Positions 46,058-53,595 of a stretch of DNA of 64,000 nucleotides are shown one piece after another (position 1 is the stretch's first letter; the number at the start of each line of letters is the position of its first letter). Origin of the DNA: Echinicola strongylocentroti. GTDB lineage: Bacteria > Bacteroidota > Bacteroidia > Cytophagales > Cyclobacteriaceae. The stretch lies in contig NZ_CP030041.1 of NCBI RefSeq assembly GCF_003260975.1, forward strand, positions 2,341,001 to 2,405,000, in the 5' to 3' direction. The position numbers and the translations under genes were made by a program. The notes under the pieces are model-generated. The model saw only the letters and a program-made list of their open reading frames with translations. It was not told the DNA's origin and searched no databases.

Positions 46058-46098
46058 GCCTTACGGGAGGGATCCGATCAGTCCCCCTCCCGTAAGGC
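46058..46098. terminator. Long hairpin between convergent genes
   Basis: GCCTTACGGGAGGG (46058-46071) and CCCTCCCGTAAGGC (46085-46098) form a perfect 14-bp stem with a 13-base loop, between the converging FkbH-like and PfkB genes. No strong T run follows on either strand, so it may be a factor-dependent stop or a structured element. Confidence 0.55.
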
Positions 46099-46103
46099 TC
46101 CAA

Positions 46104-47114
46104 TCAACTTAACTCAGGCAGTAATTTTTCCAGCACTTCCTTGGCTTCGTGCCACTCCAAACGAGGACCAAACTGGCTCACTACCTTAGAAGAGGCCAGG
46201 CTTGCCAGCTTTCCACTGGAGGCATACGAATGGCCATTGGTAATGCCGTACAAGAAGGCTCCTGCAAACATATCACCAGCACCATTGGTATCGACAGCTT
46301 CCGTTTTGTAGGGTTCTATATCGATAAAGGTATCTCCATCGTAGATCATAGCGCCATTTTTACCCATTGTGATCACAAATCGCTTGGCCACTTTTTTCAA
46401 GGCCTCTCTGGCTTTTACCAAATCCTCCTCACCCGTAAAAATCCTTGCCTCTTCCTCATTGGCAAACAACAAGTCCACTCCTGTCCCGATCACCTCCTCG
46501 AAGCCCTCTTTAAAATACTTCACCATGGCAGGGTCGGAAAAGGTCAAGGCCACCTTGGTTCCTTGCTGTTCTGCAAACTGCTTAGCATGCTGCATGGCTG
46601 ATTTTCCATTGGGAGAAGTCACCAGGTATCCTTCTATATACAGGTAATCAGCATCATTGATCACAGCATCATTGATGTCTTGGGTTGAAAAATTCTGGGT
46701 TATCCCCAAGAAAGTATTCATCGTACGTTCAGCATCCTCGGTCACCATCACCAAGCATTTTCCCGTAATACCTTCCTCGAGCCTATCAGCAAACAAGTTG
46801 CTGCTCACTCCAGACGCCTTCATATCCTCCACAAAAAACTTCCCCAGCGCATCATTGGCCACTTTACAATTATAATAAGCACTCCCTCCAAACTGGCTAA
46901 CGGCTATTACAGAATTGGCTGCAGATCCTCCACATTGTTTCTTGGCTTCAGCGGTATTGATCACCGACATCAACTCATTTTGACGAGGTTCGTCGACGAG
47001 TGTCATGAGGCCCTTTTCCACTTTGTTATCGACAAGAAACTTATCAGAAACCTTAAACTCCATATCCACGAGGGCATTTCCCATCCCCACTACATCGTAT
47101 TTCTTTTTTGTCAT
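46104..47114 (-). CDS. PfkB-family sugar/nucleoside kinase (adenosine-kinase-like)
   Basis: The 336-residue protein shows the PfkB fold. VVGMGNALVDMEFKV is the N-terminal strand, CGGSAANSVIAVSQFGGSA the substrate-binding GG motif, and EAVDTNGAGDMFAGAFLYG the C-terminal signature with catalytic base Asp281 in NGAGD. TFSDPAM and FITMGKNGAMIY-like strands complete it. Length and the AANSV motif suggest the adenosine/ribokinase-like branch, which phosphorylates a hydroxymethyl of a sugar or nucleoside with ATP; the exact substrate is not readable. It follows the GNAT-like gene by 26 bp, so the two are probably co-transcribed. Confidence 0.9.
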   Translation of the reverse strand: MTKKKYDVVGMGNALVDMEFKVSDKFLVDNKVEKGLMTLVDEPRQNELMSVINTAEAKKQCGGSAANSVIAVSQFGGSAYYNCKVANDALGKFFVEDMKASGVSSNLFADRLEEGITGKCLVMVTEDAERTMNTFLGITQNFSTQDINDAVINDADYLYIEGYLVTSPNGKSAMQHAKQFAEQQGTKVALTFSDPAMVKYFKEGFEEVIGTGVDLLFANEEEARIFTGEEDLVKAREALKKVAKRFVITMGKNGAMIYDGDTFIDIEPYKTEAVDTNGAGDMFAGAFLYGITNGHSYASSGKLASLASSKVVSQFGPRLEWHEAKEVLEKLLPELS

Positions 47115-47140
47115 AATATATCCTGTAATACTACATTGTT

Positions 47141-48304
47141 TTATTCAAAAATTTTATGCCTTTCAAAAGGCTTCTCCCTGTCAAACAGGTACCGGTAAGT
47201 ATGGTGAGTCTTGTATATTTTGGCATATAACTGCTCGCACACACGCATCATTTTGGGGCTAAAATCACCTATCCAGTTCATCTCTATGGTTTCATAAGGA
47301 AAAGATTTTTGACTGGACATATCATTGAAGTTTTTCACCATGGCACTTTCCACTCCTTTGCCCTGATGCTCTGGCACTACGCCAAATACCAATCCAAGCA
47401 TTTTGTTGGGTGGATTAAACACCTTATGGTAAAGGAATTTCGCTTTTCCCAGCCAATTCATATTGCCACCGACATACTTGAACAGTTGGTTCAGCTCAGG
47501 AATAGAAATAAAGAAGCTAACAGGAGCGCCTTTATAAAACCCAAAATAGATCAACTTTTCATCAATTACCGGCTTTAGCTTCTTGAGCATTAGCTGCGCT
47601 TCCTTTAGCGCCATGGTTTTACCCATGTGTTTGGCCCAGGCTTTATTATAAACTTCCACAAAGTACTCTGGAAACTTTTTGTACAATTCTTTCCCTTTCA
47701 GGTACCGGTATTCATAATCAGGGTCATCAAGGGTAATGGCAGCTCTTTTATAGAACTTGGGGTCAAAATCCACGCCTTTGACAGACCGCATGTACGTATA
47801 TTGTTTAAAATACACCTGAAAACCATACTCTTCAAAAAATGCTTGATAATAAGGGAAATTCCATGGCATATTATAGTTTGGAGGGGTAAACCCTTCCACC
47901 AACAGTCCCCACCATTTGTCTCGTTCTCCAAAATTCACGGGGCCATCCATCGCTTCCATCCCTTGTTCCCCTAGCCAAGCCTTTGCCGTATCGAAGAGTT
48001 TAAAAGCCGCCTCCTGATTGTTCTCACATTCAAAAAAACCCATCCCTCCGGTCGGTTGCTTATCTTTCCATTTGGGGTTAGTAAAAGCGGCTATTCTGCC
48101 AATGGTCTTCCCACCATCATCCAACAACAACCAGCGTTTGGCCTTCGCACCTTTCCGAAACAGTTTATTGACATTCGGATCAAACAGCCCCTCAATATCT
48201 GCATCAATGGGCCTGATCCAGTTTTCCTCTTCTTGGTAAAGCCGAACGGCCATATCCAAAAACTCGCGCGCATCTGCGGGACTGGTTACCTCCAGTACAT
48301 TCAT
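47141..48304 (-). CDS. GNAT-like acyltransferase-fold protein, function unknown
   Basis: The 387-residue protein resembles large GNAT-type proteins of Bacteroidota. An early strand (VTSPADAREFLDMAVRLYQE) is followed by RWLLLDDGGKTIGRIAAFTN, a typical beta-strand region of an acetyltransferase, and MGFFECENNQEAAFKLFDTA. A second GNAT-like half (LIYFGFYKGAPVSFFISIPE, GVVPEHQGKGVESAMVKNFN) contains the acetyl-CoA-binding Q/RxxGxG/A form as HQGKGVE. No substrate can be named. It is upstream of the PfkB gene with a 26-bp gap; the shared unit suggests a nucleoside- or sugar-related role, as inference. Confidence 0.8.
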   Translation of the reverse strand: MNVLEVTSPADAREFLDMAVRLYQEEENWIRPIDADIEGLFDPNVNKLFRKGAKAKRWLLLDDGGKTIGRIAAFTNPKWKDKQPTGGMGFFECENNQEAAFKLFDTAKAWLGEQGMEAMDGPVNFGERDKWWGLLVEGFTPPNYNMPWNFPYYQAFFEEYGFQVYFKQYTYMRSVKGVDFDPKFYKRAAITLDDPDYEYRYLKGKELYKKFPEYFVEVYNKAWAKHMGKTMALKEAQLMLKKLKPVIDEKLIYFGFYKGAPVSFFISIPELNQLFKYVGGNMNWLGKAKFLYHKVFNPPNKMLGLVFGVVPEHQGKGVESAMVKNFNDMSSQKSFPYETIEMNWIGDFSPKMMRVCEQLYAKIYKTHHTYRYLFDREKPFERHKIFE

Positions 48305-48431
48305 CTGTTACAGTTGTTTTTTTGAAAGGCTAAAAATAGGGAGTTTTTCGGGGAATAGAAAAGATGGCCTAATCTTATCTGGCCAGTAAATATCCATGCG
48401 CAATGGATCAAACAAAAAAGCCGGAGGGTTG

Positions 48432-48739
48432 TCAGGGCAAACGCATTTAACATTAATTTCGTGTAGGCACCTATCATCCGTGCCGCTGGCACTCCTTCTG
48501 GAGGTGGAGGAGGCCTTAACATCCAGCGGATGAATCCGCTGGTTACTAAATCCATCGTGCCGCTGGCACTTTCTCCAAGTTTGTACATTAGGATAGCAGC
48601 AGCCTATCGCAGAAAATGCTGAAAGAGCAAGGACATCAGTTGGTTTAGAGGACCAATAAAGCATCGCACCTGTCTGCCCAAGTGGGGAGAATGATTTAGA
48701 TAAGTTTAACCCGGAATATCAATGTCGTTTAGTTAAGAA
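48432..48739 (+). repeat. Structured dispersed element, family B, copy 1
   Basis: This ~308-bp element is nearly identical to 61872-62180. It starts TCAGGGCAAACGCATTTAAC and ends near TTTAACCCGGAATATCAATG with CGTTTAGTTAAGAA. It holds two identical GTGCCGCTGGCAC hairpins, a 9-bp stem (CCAGCGGAT/ATCCGCTGG at 48523-48542) and a further stem near 48594-48612. In copy 2 the 9-bp stem is kept by a compensatory change. The ends share TTTAACCCGGAATAT with family A. Overlapping open frames in both copies are products of the repeat, not genes. Confidence 0.75.
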
Positions 48740-49107
48740 GGTTTTCCAATACGGATCGTCCTTTGAGAGAATTATGGTTTTAATCCATGGCCTTTTTAAA
48801 CATGTATAAAATGGATCCGCCTTGCAGGTATTGGGCGTTAAGAAATTAAAAAGCGGGGGCAAGAAGGCAGGCTTGTTTGACGAAATGCTGGCCAAAAAGA
48901 ATGTTGGCAGCTAAAAAGGAGGAGTTTGCCTGCATGAGGGAAGGTTTTAATTTTAGGCCAATAGATGCACAGCGGCGGGGTTTTTTGGTTACTTTTTTGA
49001 CCTGAAGCAAAAAAGTGACAAAGGTAAAGAGATGAAAACTATCTTGGAATTTAGCAAGAAAAATAATTAAACCAATATTTCCACATACACACTAACTAAA
49101 CGACATT
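48740..49107. other. Intergenic region with gene and repeat remnants (family F copy 2)
   Basis: A frame at about 48820-48914 on the plus strand encodes VLGVKKLKSGGKKAGLFDEM then LAKKNVGS and stops, which looks like the C-terminal fragment of some lost gene; the source is not recognised. At 48965-49080 lies the second copy of family F (GGCGGGGTTTTTTGG, TTTTTTGACCTG, GATGAAAACTAT, TGGAATTTAGC). No intact gene is present. Confidence 0.45.
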
Positions 49108-49279
49108 GCCCGGAATATGCATTAGCCTATCTGTTGCGACCTGAAACTGCTTCAAAATCAGTCGTTTCACTTTAGTTTTCGGCATAACCGTAGCGGTGCT
49201 ACGCTAATGCCTCCAAACTAACTGATTTTCTTGCACTTTCAGCTCTCACTACGATTCCCAACGCATAATCCGGGTTAAA
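49108..49279 (+). repeat. Palindromic-ended dispersed element, family A, copy 2
   Basis: About 172 bp and nearly identical to 58637-58811. The ends are inverted: CCCGGAATATGCATTAGCCT at the left and, as the complement of the right end, CCCGGATTATGCGTTGGGAA. The middle contains TTTAGTTTTCGGCATAACCG and a GTAGCGGTGCTACG hairpin. No coding content. Confidence 0.75.
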
Positions 49280-49283
49280 TAGG

Positions 49284-49386
49284 TGCTCACAGAAAACATG
49301 GAAATCTTAGAAAAGCCTTATTTCATTCTGGGTCTTCTGTGCGTTCCGTGAGAAGTAAAACCTACGGGCAATAAAACGCATAATCA
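49284..49386 (+). repeat. Dispersed element, family D, copy 1
   Basis: Related to 60407-60535 and 62675-62770. The shared core is TATTTCATTCxGGG, TCTGTGCGTTCCGTGAG, AAAxCTAC, AAAxCGxxTAATCA. Copy 1 directly follows the family A copy at 49108 and ends just before the stop codon of the small membrane-protein gene. Confidence 0.65.
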
Positions 49387-49388
49387 GA

Positions 49389-49637
49389 CTATATTTTAAA
49401 CATCAGCTCTTGTACAAACTTAAAACGGACAAAGCCCCATGATTTTAGAAACGCCTTGCGGTCTACTAGGCCTTTTGATTTCAGCCTTTTATAATCCATA
49501 ATTGGACGATATACAAAAAAATAAATAACAAACATTCCTGCAAAATCATACCATCCGATATAATCAAATGCAAAAAGCTGCATGACAATCATCATGGGCA
49601 AAATAGTCACTAAATGATAGGCTATTAGCTTCCTCAT
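49389..49637 (-). CDS. Small membrane protein, function unknown
   Basis: The protein of about 82 residues has two hydrophobic segments (LIAYHLVTILPMMIVMQLF and WYDFAGMFVIYFFVYRPIM) with a basic C-terminal tail (RLKSKGLVDRKAFLKSWGF). This points to a two-helix inner-membrane protein with cytoplasmic ends. The ATG at 49637 gives a short, natural N-terminus; an upstream ATG at 49670 would add 11 residues and is also possible. I do not recognise a family. It stands alone, 205 bp downstream of the rimO terminator region's gene end and beside repeats, so expression is uncertain. Confidence 0.5.
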   Translation of the reverse strand: MRKLIAYHLVTILPMMIVMQLFAFDYIGWYDFAGMFVIYFFVYRPIMDYKRLKSKGLVDRKAFLKSWGFVRFKFVQELMFKI

Positions 49638-49791
49638 TTCTCTAACTTTTTGATAAACTATTCTCCTCACTAGTAATCAAACGAGGTAATTCTGGGTCAG
49701 AAATATCTTCCTTATGCGAAAAAACCATTTGCGCTCACTCCTTAATTTAAAAAAAATCCTTAAAAAGAACATGGTTTTATTCAAAAAAAGC

Positions 49792-49819
49792 AAAAGGCCA
49801 GCTATTAAACTGGCCTTTT
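49792..49819 (-). terminator. Terminator of rimO
   Basis: AAAAGGCCAG and CTGGCCTTTT form a perfect 10-bp stem with an 8-base loop, followed on the minus strand by T-rich sequence. It lies 22 bp past the rimO stop codon. Confidence 0.85.
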
Positions 49820-49841
49820 ATTATCTATTTCCTAATATACA

Positions 49842-51155
49842 CTAATCGATGACATCACCATAAAGGTCAAATTCGGTAGCTTCACTCACCTTCACTTGGA
49901 CAAAATCCCCTACCCTACAATAATGCTTCGAAGCATCGATCAACACTTCATTGTCCACCTCTACAGAGTCGAATTCCGTCCTGCCCACAAAGTATCCATT
50001 CTCCTTCTTATCCACCAGCACCTTAAAGGTTTCGCCTACCCTTTTTTGGTTCAGGTCGAAGGAAATTTGCTCTTGAACTTCCATCAAGTAATTGGCTCTG
50101 GCTTGCTTTTCTTCATCGGGCACATCGTCATTCATACCAAATGCGTGCGTATCTTCTTCATGCGAATAAGTAAACACACCCAACCGCTCAAACTTCATTC
50201 GCTCCACAAAATCCACCATTTCCTGAAACTCCTTCTCTCCTTCTCCGGGATGTCCGGCGATCAAAGTCGTCCTGATGGCTATTCCAGGGATCTTTTCCCG
50301 AATTCGGTGGATAAGCTCTTCTTGCTTCTCCCTTGTAGTACCACGGCGCATTACTTTGAGCACGTCTGATGATCCATGCTGAAGGGGGATATCCAGGTAG
50401 TTACAAATATTGGGATGCTCAGCCATCACATCGATCACATCCATCGGAAAGCCCGTAGGATAGGCATAATGCAACCTCACCCAGTCGATGCCATTCACAT
50501 CGGCCAGCGCCTTCATCAGGTCGGCAAGACGTCGCTTTTTATAAATGTCCAACCCGTAATAGGTGGAATCTTGAGCAATCAGCAAAAGTTCCTTAGTGCC
50601 ATTGGCTGCTTTATGTTCTGCTTCTTTTACCAGCTCCTCAATCGGCTTGGAAACATGTCCACCACGCATCAGCGGAATGGCACAAAAAGAACAAGGGCGA
50701 TCACATCCTTCGGATATTTTCATATATGCATAGTGCGATGGATGGCTCAGCAGCCGCTCCCCTACCAGCTCATGTTTATAATCCGCCTTAAACTTCTTCA
50801 GCAATGCTGGAAGGTCCCGCGTACCAAAAAAAGCATCCACCAAGGGAATCTCCTTTTCCAAATCATCCTTATACCGCTGCGAAAGACAGCCCGTCACATA
50901 CACCTTCTCTACCAAACCTCTCTCCTTGGCATCCACATATTGCAGAATGGTATCGATCGACTCTTGCTTGGCATTATCTATAAAACCGCAGGTATTGATG
51001 ATGACAATATTATTGTCCTGCTGCTCAGACTCGTGGGACACATTGATCCCGTTGCCCTTTAGCTGGGTCAACATCACCTCTGAATCCACCAAGTTTTTGG
51101 AGCACCCCATGGTGATGATGTTTACCTTGTCCTTTTTTAATGTTCTCGCCTTCAA
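49842..51155 (-). CDS. rimO: Ribosomal protein S12 methylthiotransferase RimO
   Basis: RimO adds a methylthio group to the conserved aspartate of ribosomal protein S12 using two iron-sulfur clusters. The N-terminal UPF0004 domain is seen in NIITMGCSKNLVDSEVMLTQ, with further Cys in VIINTCGFI and YVTGCLSQRY. The radical-SAM motif is present in SEGCDRPCSFCAIPLMRGGH, and a TRAM domain ends the protein (VEVDNEVLIDASKHY). I place the start at a TTG at 51155, giving 437 residues, the family's usual length. The open frame extends to 51275, but the added 40 residues are a hydrophobic stretch unlike RimO, and the promoter TACTTTTG lies inside that extension. Confidence 0.93.
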   Translation of the reverse strand: MKARTLKKDKVNIITMGCSKNLVDSEVMLTQLKGNGINVSHESEQQDNNIVIINTCGFIDNAKQESIDTILQYVDAKERGLVEKVYVTGCLSQRYKDDLEKEIPLVDAFFGTRDLPALLKKFKADYKHELVGERLLSHPSHYAYMKISEGCDRPCSFCAIPLMRGGHVSKPIEELVKEAEHKAANGTKELLLIAQDSTYYGLDIYKKRRLADLMKALADVNGIDWVRLHYAYPTGFPMDVIDVMAEHPNICNYLDIPLQHGSSDVLKVMRRGTTREKQEELIHRIREKIPGIAIRTTLIAGHPGEGEKEFQEMVDFVERMKFERLGVFTYSHEEDTHAFGMNDDVPDEEKQARANYLMEVQEQISFDLNQKRVGETFKVLVDKKENGYFVGRTEFDSVEVDNEVLIDASKHYCRVGDFVQVKVSEATEFDLYGDVID

Positions 51156-51173
51156 ATCTTTTCTTCTTTGCTG

Positions 51174-51181
51174 CAAAAGTA
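51174..51181 (-). promoter_or_regulatory. Promoter -7 element of rimO
   Basis: TACTTTTG on the minus strand (51181-51174) matches TAnnTTTG exactly and ends 18 bases before the TTG start. Because it lies inside the longer open frame, it argues against the upstream ATG at 51275. The -33 element is not at an ideal distance. Confidence 0.55.
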
Positions 51182-51328
51182 CAAAAAGATAAGCAAAGGG
51201 CAGTAGCATGGCTACACTTAAGAGCAAAGATAAAAAATAATGTCCGGCATCAGGAATACGGCTTAGCCAACCCACCGCAATGAATCGAAAAGCACATTTG
51301 ACCTGACACCGGACATGTTATCGCTTAC

Positions 51329-52795
51329 TTATACTTTCCAGCCATCACGGTAGGTACGGCCTACAAACTGGTTCGCTTCCTCAAGATTGGTGATCAGCAT
51401 CTTGTCACCATCCCAAAGCAGCTTCTTACGACCATAGTAATCCATGCCTCCATTGCTGTTTTCCTTTCTTAGCATATAGCTTCGAATGGCCAGATTCCCC
51501 ATCAGCACCGTCTCGGTCATCGGCCCTGCATAGTCAAAAGACGAGGTAAGTTCCTTATGCTCTTTACTGGCAAAACCTGCTTTACACGCATCCACCCACT
51601 TACGCTGGTGGCCATATTCCGGCTCTGGAAAATCCTCCGTCTGCGGACCAAACTCTGTGGTGCCGTCATTAAGGTATAGTTTTGGCATCAAGGGGCTGCT
51701 GTCATTGATATTGGTAGAAATAATCCCTTTCTCTCCGATGATCAGCACGCCATTGGCACTGTCAGTACCACCTATATCATGATCTGCAGGGATGATATCA
51801 GGGTGTGCTGGCCGGATACCCCCATCGCTCCAGGTCATCTCTATGGGAGATTTGCTCTTCTCTGTAGCATCAAATTTCAGCGAGATGAATGATGATGCAG
51901 GACATCCCTCTGGATGATAGTCTGGCGTCCACATTTTGGTATAGACAGCTCCTACGCTACATTCAGCTGATTTAGGATAGTGGAGTCCCAAGGTACGGAA
52001 AGGTATGTCCACCAAGTGGCACCCCACATCTCCCAATGCACCGGTACCATAATCCCACCAACCTCGCCAGTTGAACGGATGGAGATTAGGCGTGTAAGGA
52101 ATCTCTGGTGCTGGCCCCAGCCACAGGTTCCAAGAGAGCTCATCAGGCTTTTTACTTGGCTCCGGCTGCGGGAAGGCATTGCCTTGTGGCCAAACGGGAC
52201 GGTTGGTCCATATTTCTACTTTGTGAATTTTGCCTATTTTGTCTGAATCGATCCACTGCTGCACCAAATTCAAGAGCGGATTAGAGCCTCCTTGGTTCCC
52301 CATCTGGGTGACTACCTTCTGGTCACGGGCCATTTGGGTGAGGAGCCTGGCTTCGCGGATATTATGTGTCATGGGCTTTTGCACATACACATGCTTGCCT
52401 CTTTCCATTGCAAATGCCGCTGCCGGACCATGCACATGATCAGGAGTGGATATGGTCACCGCATCGATGTCCTTTTCCTTTTCGAGCATTTCCCTGAAGT
52501 CAGCATACAGCTTGGCATTGGGAAAGTTCTTTACCGACTGGGAAGCAGAACCGGTAAAATCCACATCACATAAGGCCACTACTCTTTCGCGGCCATTGAC
52601 AGAGGCATTTTTGATATCACTGGCGCCTTTGCCTCCCGCACCAATGGCCGCTATATTTAGCTGGTCACTGGGAGCAGTGAAGCCTACTCCTCCGAGCACG
52701 TGCCGCGGCACGATCAGAGCAGAAGAAGCCAAAGCAGCATTTTTGATAAAATTCCTACGGGAGTTTGGGTTCTCGGTTTTTTCAGGGTTTTTCAT
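51329..52795 (-). CDS. Gfo/Idh/MocA-family oxidoreductase, Tat-exported
   Basis: The 488-residue protein begins with a twin-arginine signal (SRRNFIKNAALASSALIV, Arg13-Arg14), so it is likely exported folded. The Rossmann domain shows LNIAAIGAGGKGASDI, then DAVTISTPDHVHGPAAAFAM and EKPMTHNIREARLL in the form VQKPMTHN. The second half is the C-terminal Gfo/Idh/MocA beta-sheet domain. Such proteins oxidise or rearrange sugars and cyclitols with NAD(P). Tat-exported members are common in Bacteroidota and probably act in the periplasm with tightly bound cofactor. It is monocistronic next to the second SusC/SusD pair's repeat-rich upstream region. Its substrate is unknown. Confidence 0.9.
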   Translation of the reverse strand: MKNPEKTENPNSRRNFIKNAALASSALIVPRHVLGGVGFTAPSDQLNIAAIGAGGKGASDIKNASVNGRERVVALCDVDFTGSASQSVKNFPNAKLYADFREMLEKEKDIDAVTISTPDHVHGPAAAFAMERGKHVYVQKPMTHNIREARLLTQMARDQKVVTQMGNQGGSNPLLNLVQQWIDSDKIGKIHKVEIWTNRPVWPQGNAFPQPEPSKKPDELSWNLWLGPAPEIPYTPNLHPFNWRGWWDYGTGALGDVGCHLVDIPFRTLGLHYPKSAECSVGAVYTKMWTPDYHPEGCPASSFISLKFDATEKSKSPIEMTWSDGGIRPAHPDIIPADHDIGGTDSANGVLIIGEKGIISTNINDSSPLMPKLYLNDGTTEFGPQTEDFPEPEYGHQRKWVDACKAGFASKEHKELTSSFDYAGPMTETVLMGNLAIRSYMLRKENSNGGMDYYGRKKLLWDGDKMLITNLEEANQFVGRTYRDGWKV

Positions 52796-53324
52796 GGGTT
52801 TTTAACTGATTGATTTTTTTGCTTAATCGAATTATCAACCCAAAATAAGCCATTTATAATTCTGAAGCACTATAAACCGTAGAGATTATTTATCTTTTTT
52901 AAATGAAAACACCCTATAAAAACTATTGCTAAAAATTACATTTACAAAAATACCTTTAATCAAAATTTTAATTTATGGATTATATTCAATAATTTACCAC
53001 GACATGATACAATATTAACCCTAAAAACTAAACCTATGCAACCCCTAACCAACCGTATCCGTTCAACTTTATTTTTCACTCAAAACACTTCCTTCTACTG
53101 CCATTTTTCTTGAGTAAACTTAAGTGATCAAGGTATTTTTTACCCTGATCTGAAACCATAATCCTCCAAAATTAACATTAGCAAAAACTGTTGACGCTAC
53201 CTGCATTCTCAGGTCGGTAACGTGTGTATTAAAAATGCAAACGTTCTCATTTTATATGTTTCTAAAGTAAACCTAAAAATCCTATGCTAAATTAATTTTT
53301 ATGAAATCTTATTTCGATTCAGGT
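52796..53324. other. Long AT-rich intergenic region
   Basis: No gene was found in this 530-bp stretch between the divergent oxidoreductase and SusC genes. One exact -7 match for the minus strand, TATTTTTG (52952-52945), lies 150 bp upstream of the oxidoreductase gene, but in such AT-rich DNA a chance match is likely. Confidence 0.5.
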
Positions 53325-53545
53325 TGATCCTGGTTTATGCATTAGGAATCGTTATCGCCTGCCCCGATAGCTATCGGGAAGGCCTGAAAGCGCAAAAAAT
53401 CAGCTATTTTTCGGTGTAGACGTAGCACCGCTACAGTTACTCCGAAAACTAAAGCGAAGCGGCTGATTTTGTCCGCGGCGGCGGATCAGGCCGCAATACC
53501 TGTGCGCTTTGGAGTAGATAGGCTAATGCATATACCGGGTCAAAC
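53325..53545 (-). repeat. Family A-like element with a different interior
   Basis: Its ends match family A in opposite orientation: TTTATGCATTAGGAATCGTT at the left and GGCTAATGCATATACCGGGT at the right. The interior holds nested palindromes (CCCGATAGCTATCGGG; GTAGCACCGCTAC; GTCCGCGGCGGCGGA) and is about 50 bp longer than the typical copy. It lies just upstream of the second SusC gene. Confidence 0.6.
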
Positions 53546-53595
53546 GACCTATTCCTTCCTATCAATTTTATTTATTCATAATTAACTATAACCCT

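Noticed and set aside
48308..48664. Minus-strand frames over family B at 48.3-48.7 kb, and the related one at 61.9-62.1 kb
   Set aside because: They share sequence only because both lie in copies of the same structured repeat; the stems, not codons, are conserved.
50376..51062. A 228-codon frame opposite rimO
   Set aside because: It lies antisense to the conserved radical-SAM gene and has no recognisable features.
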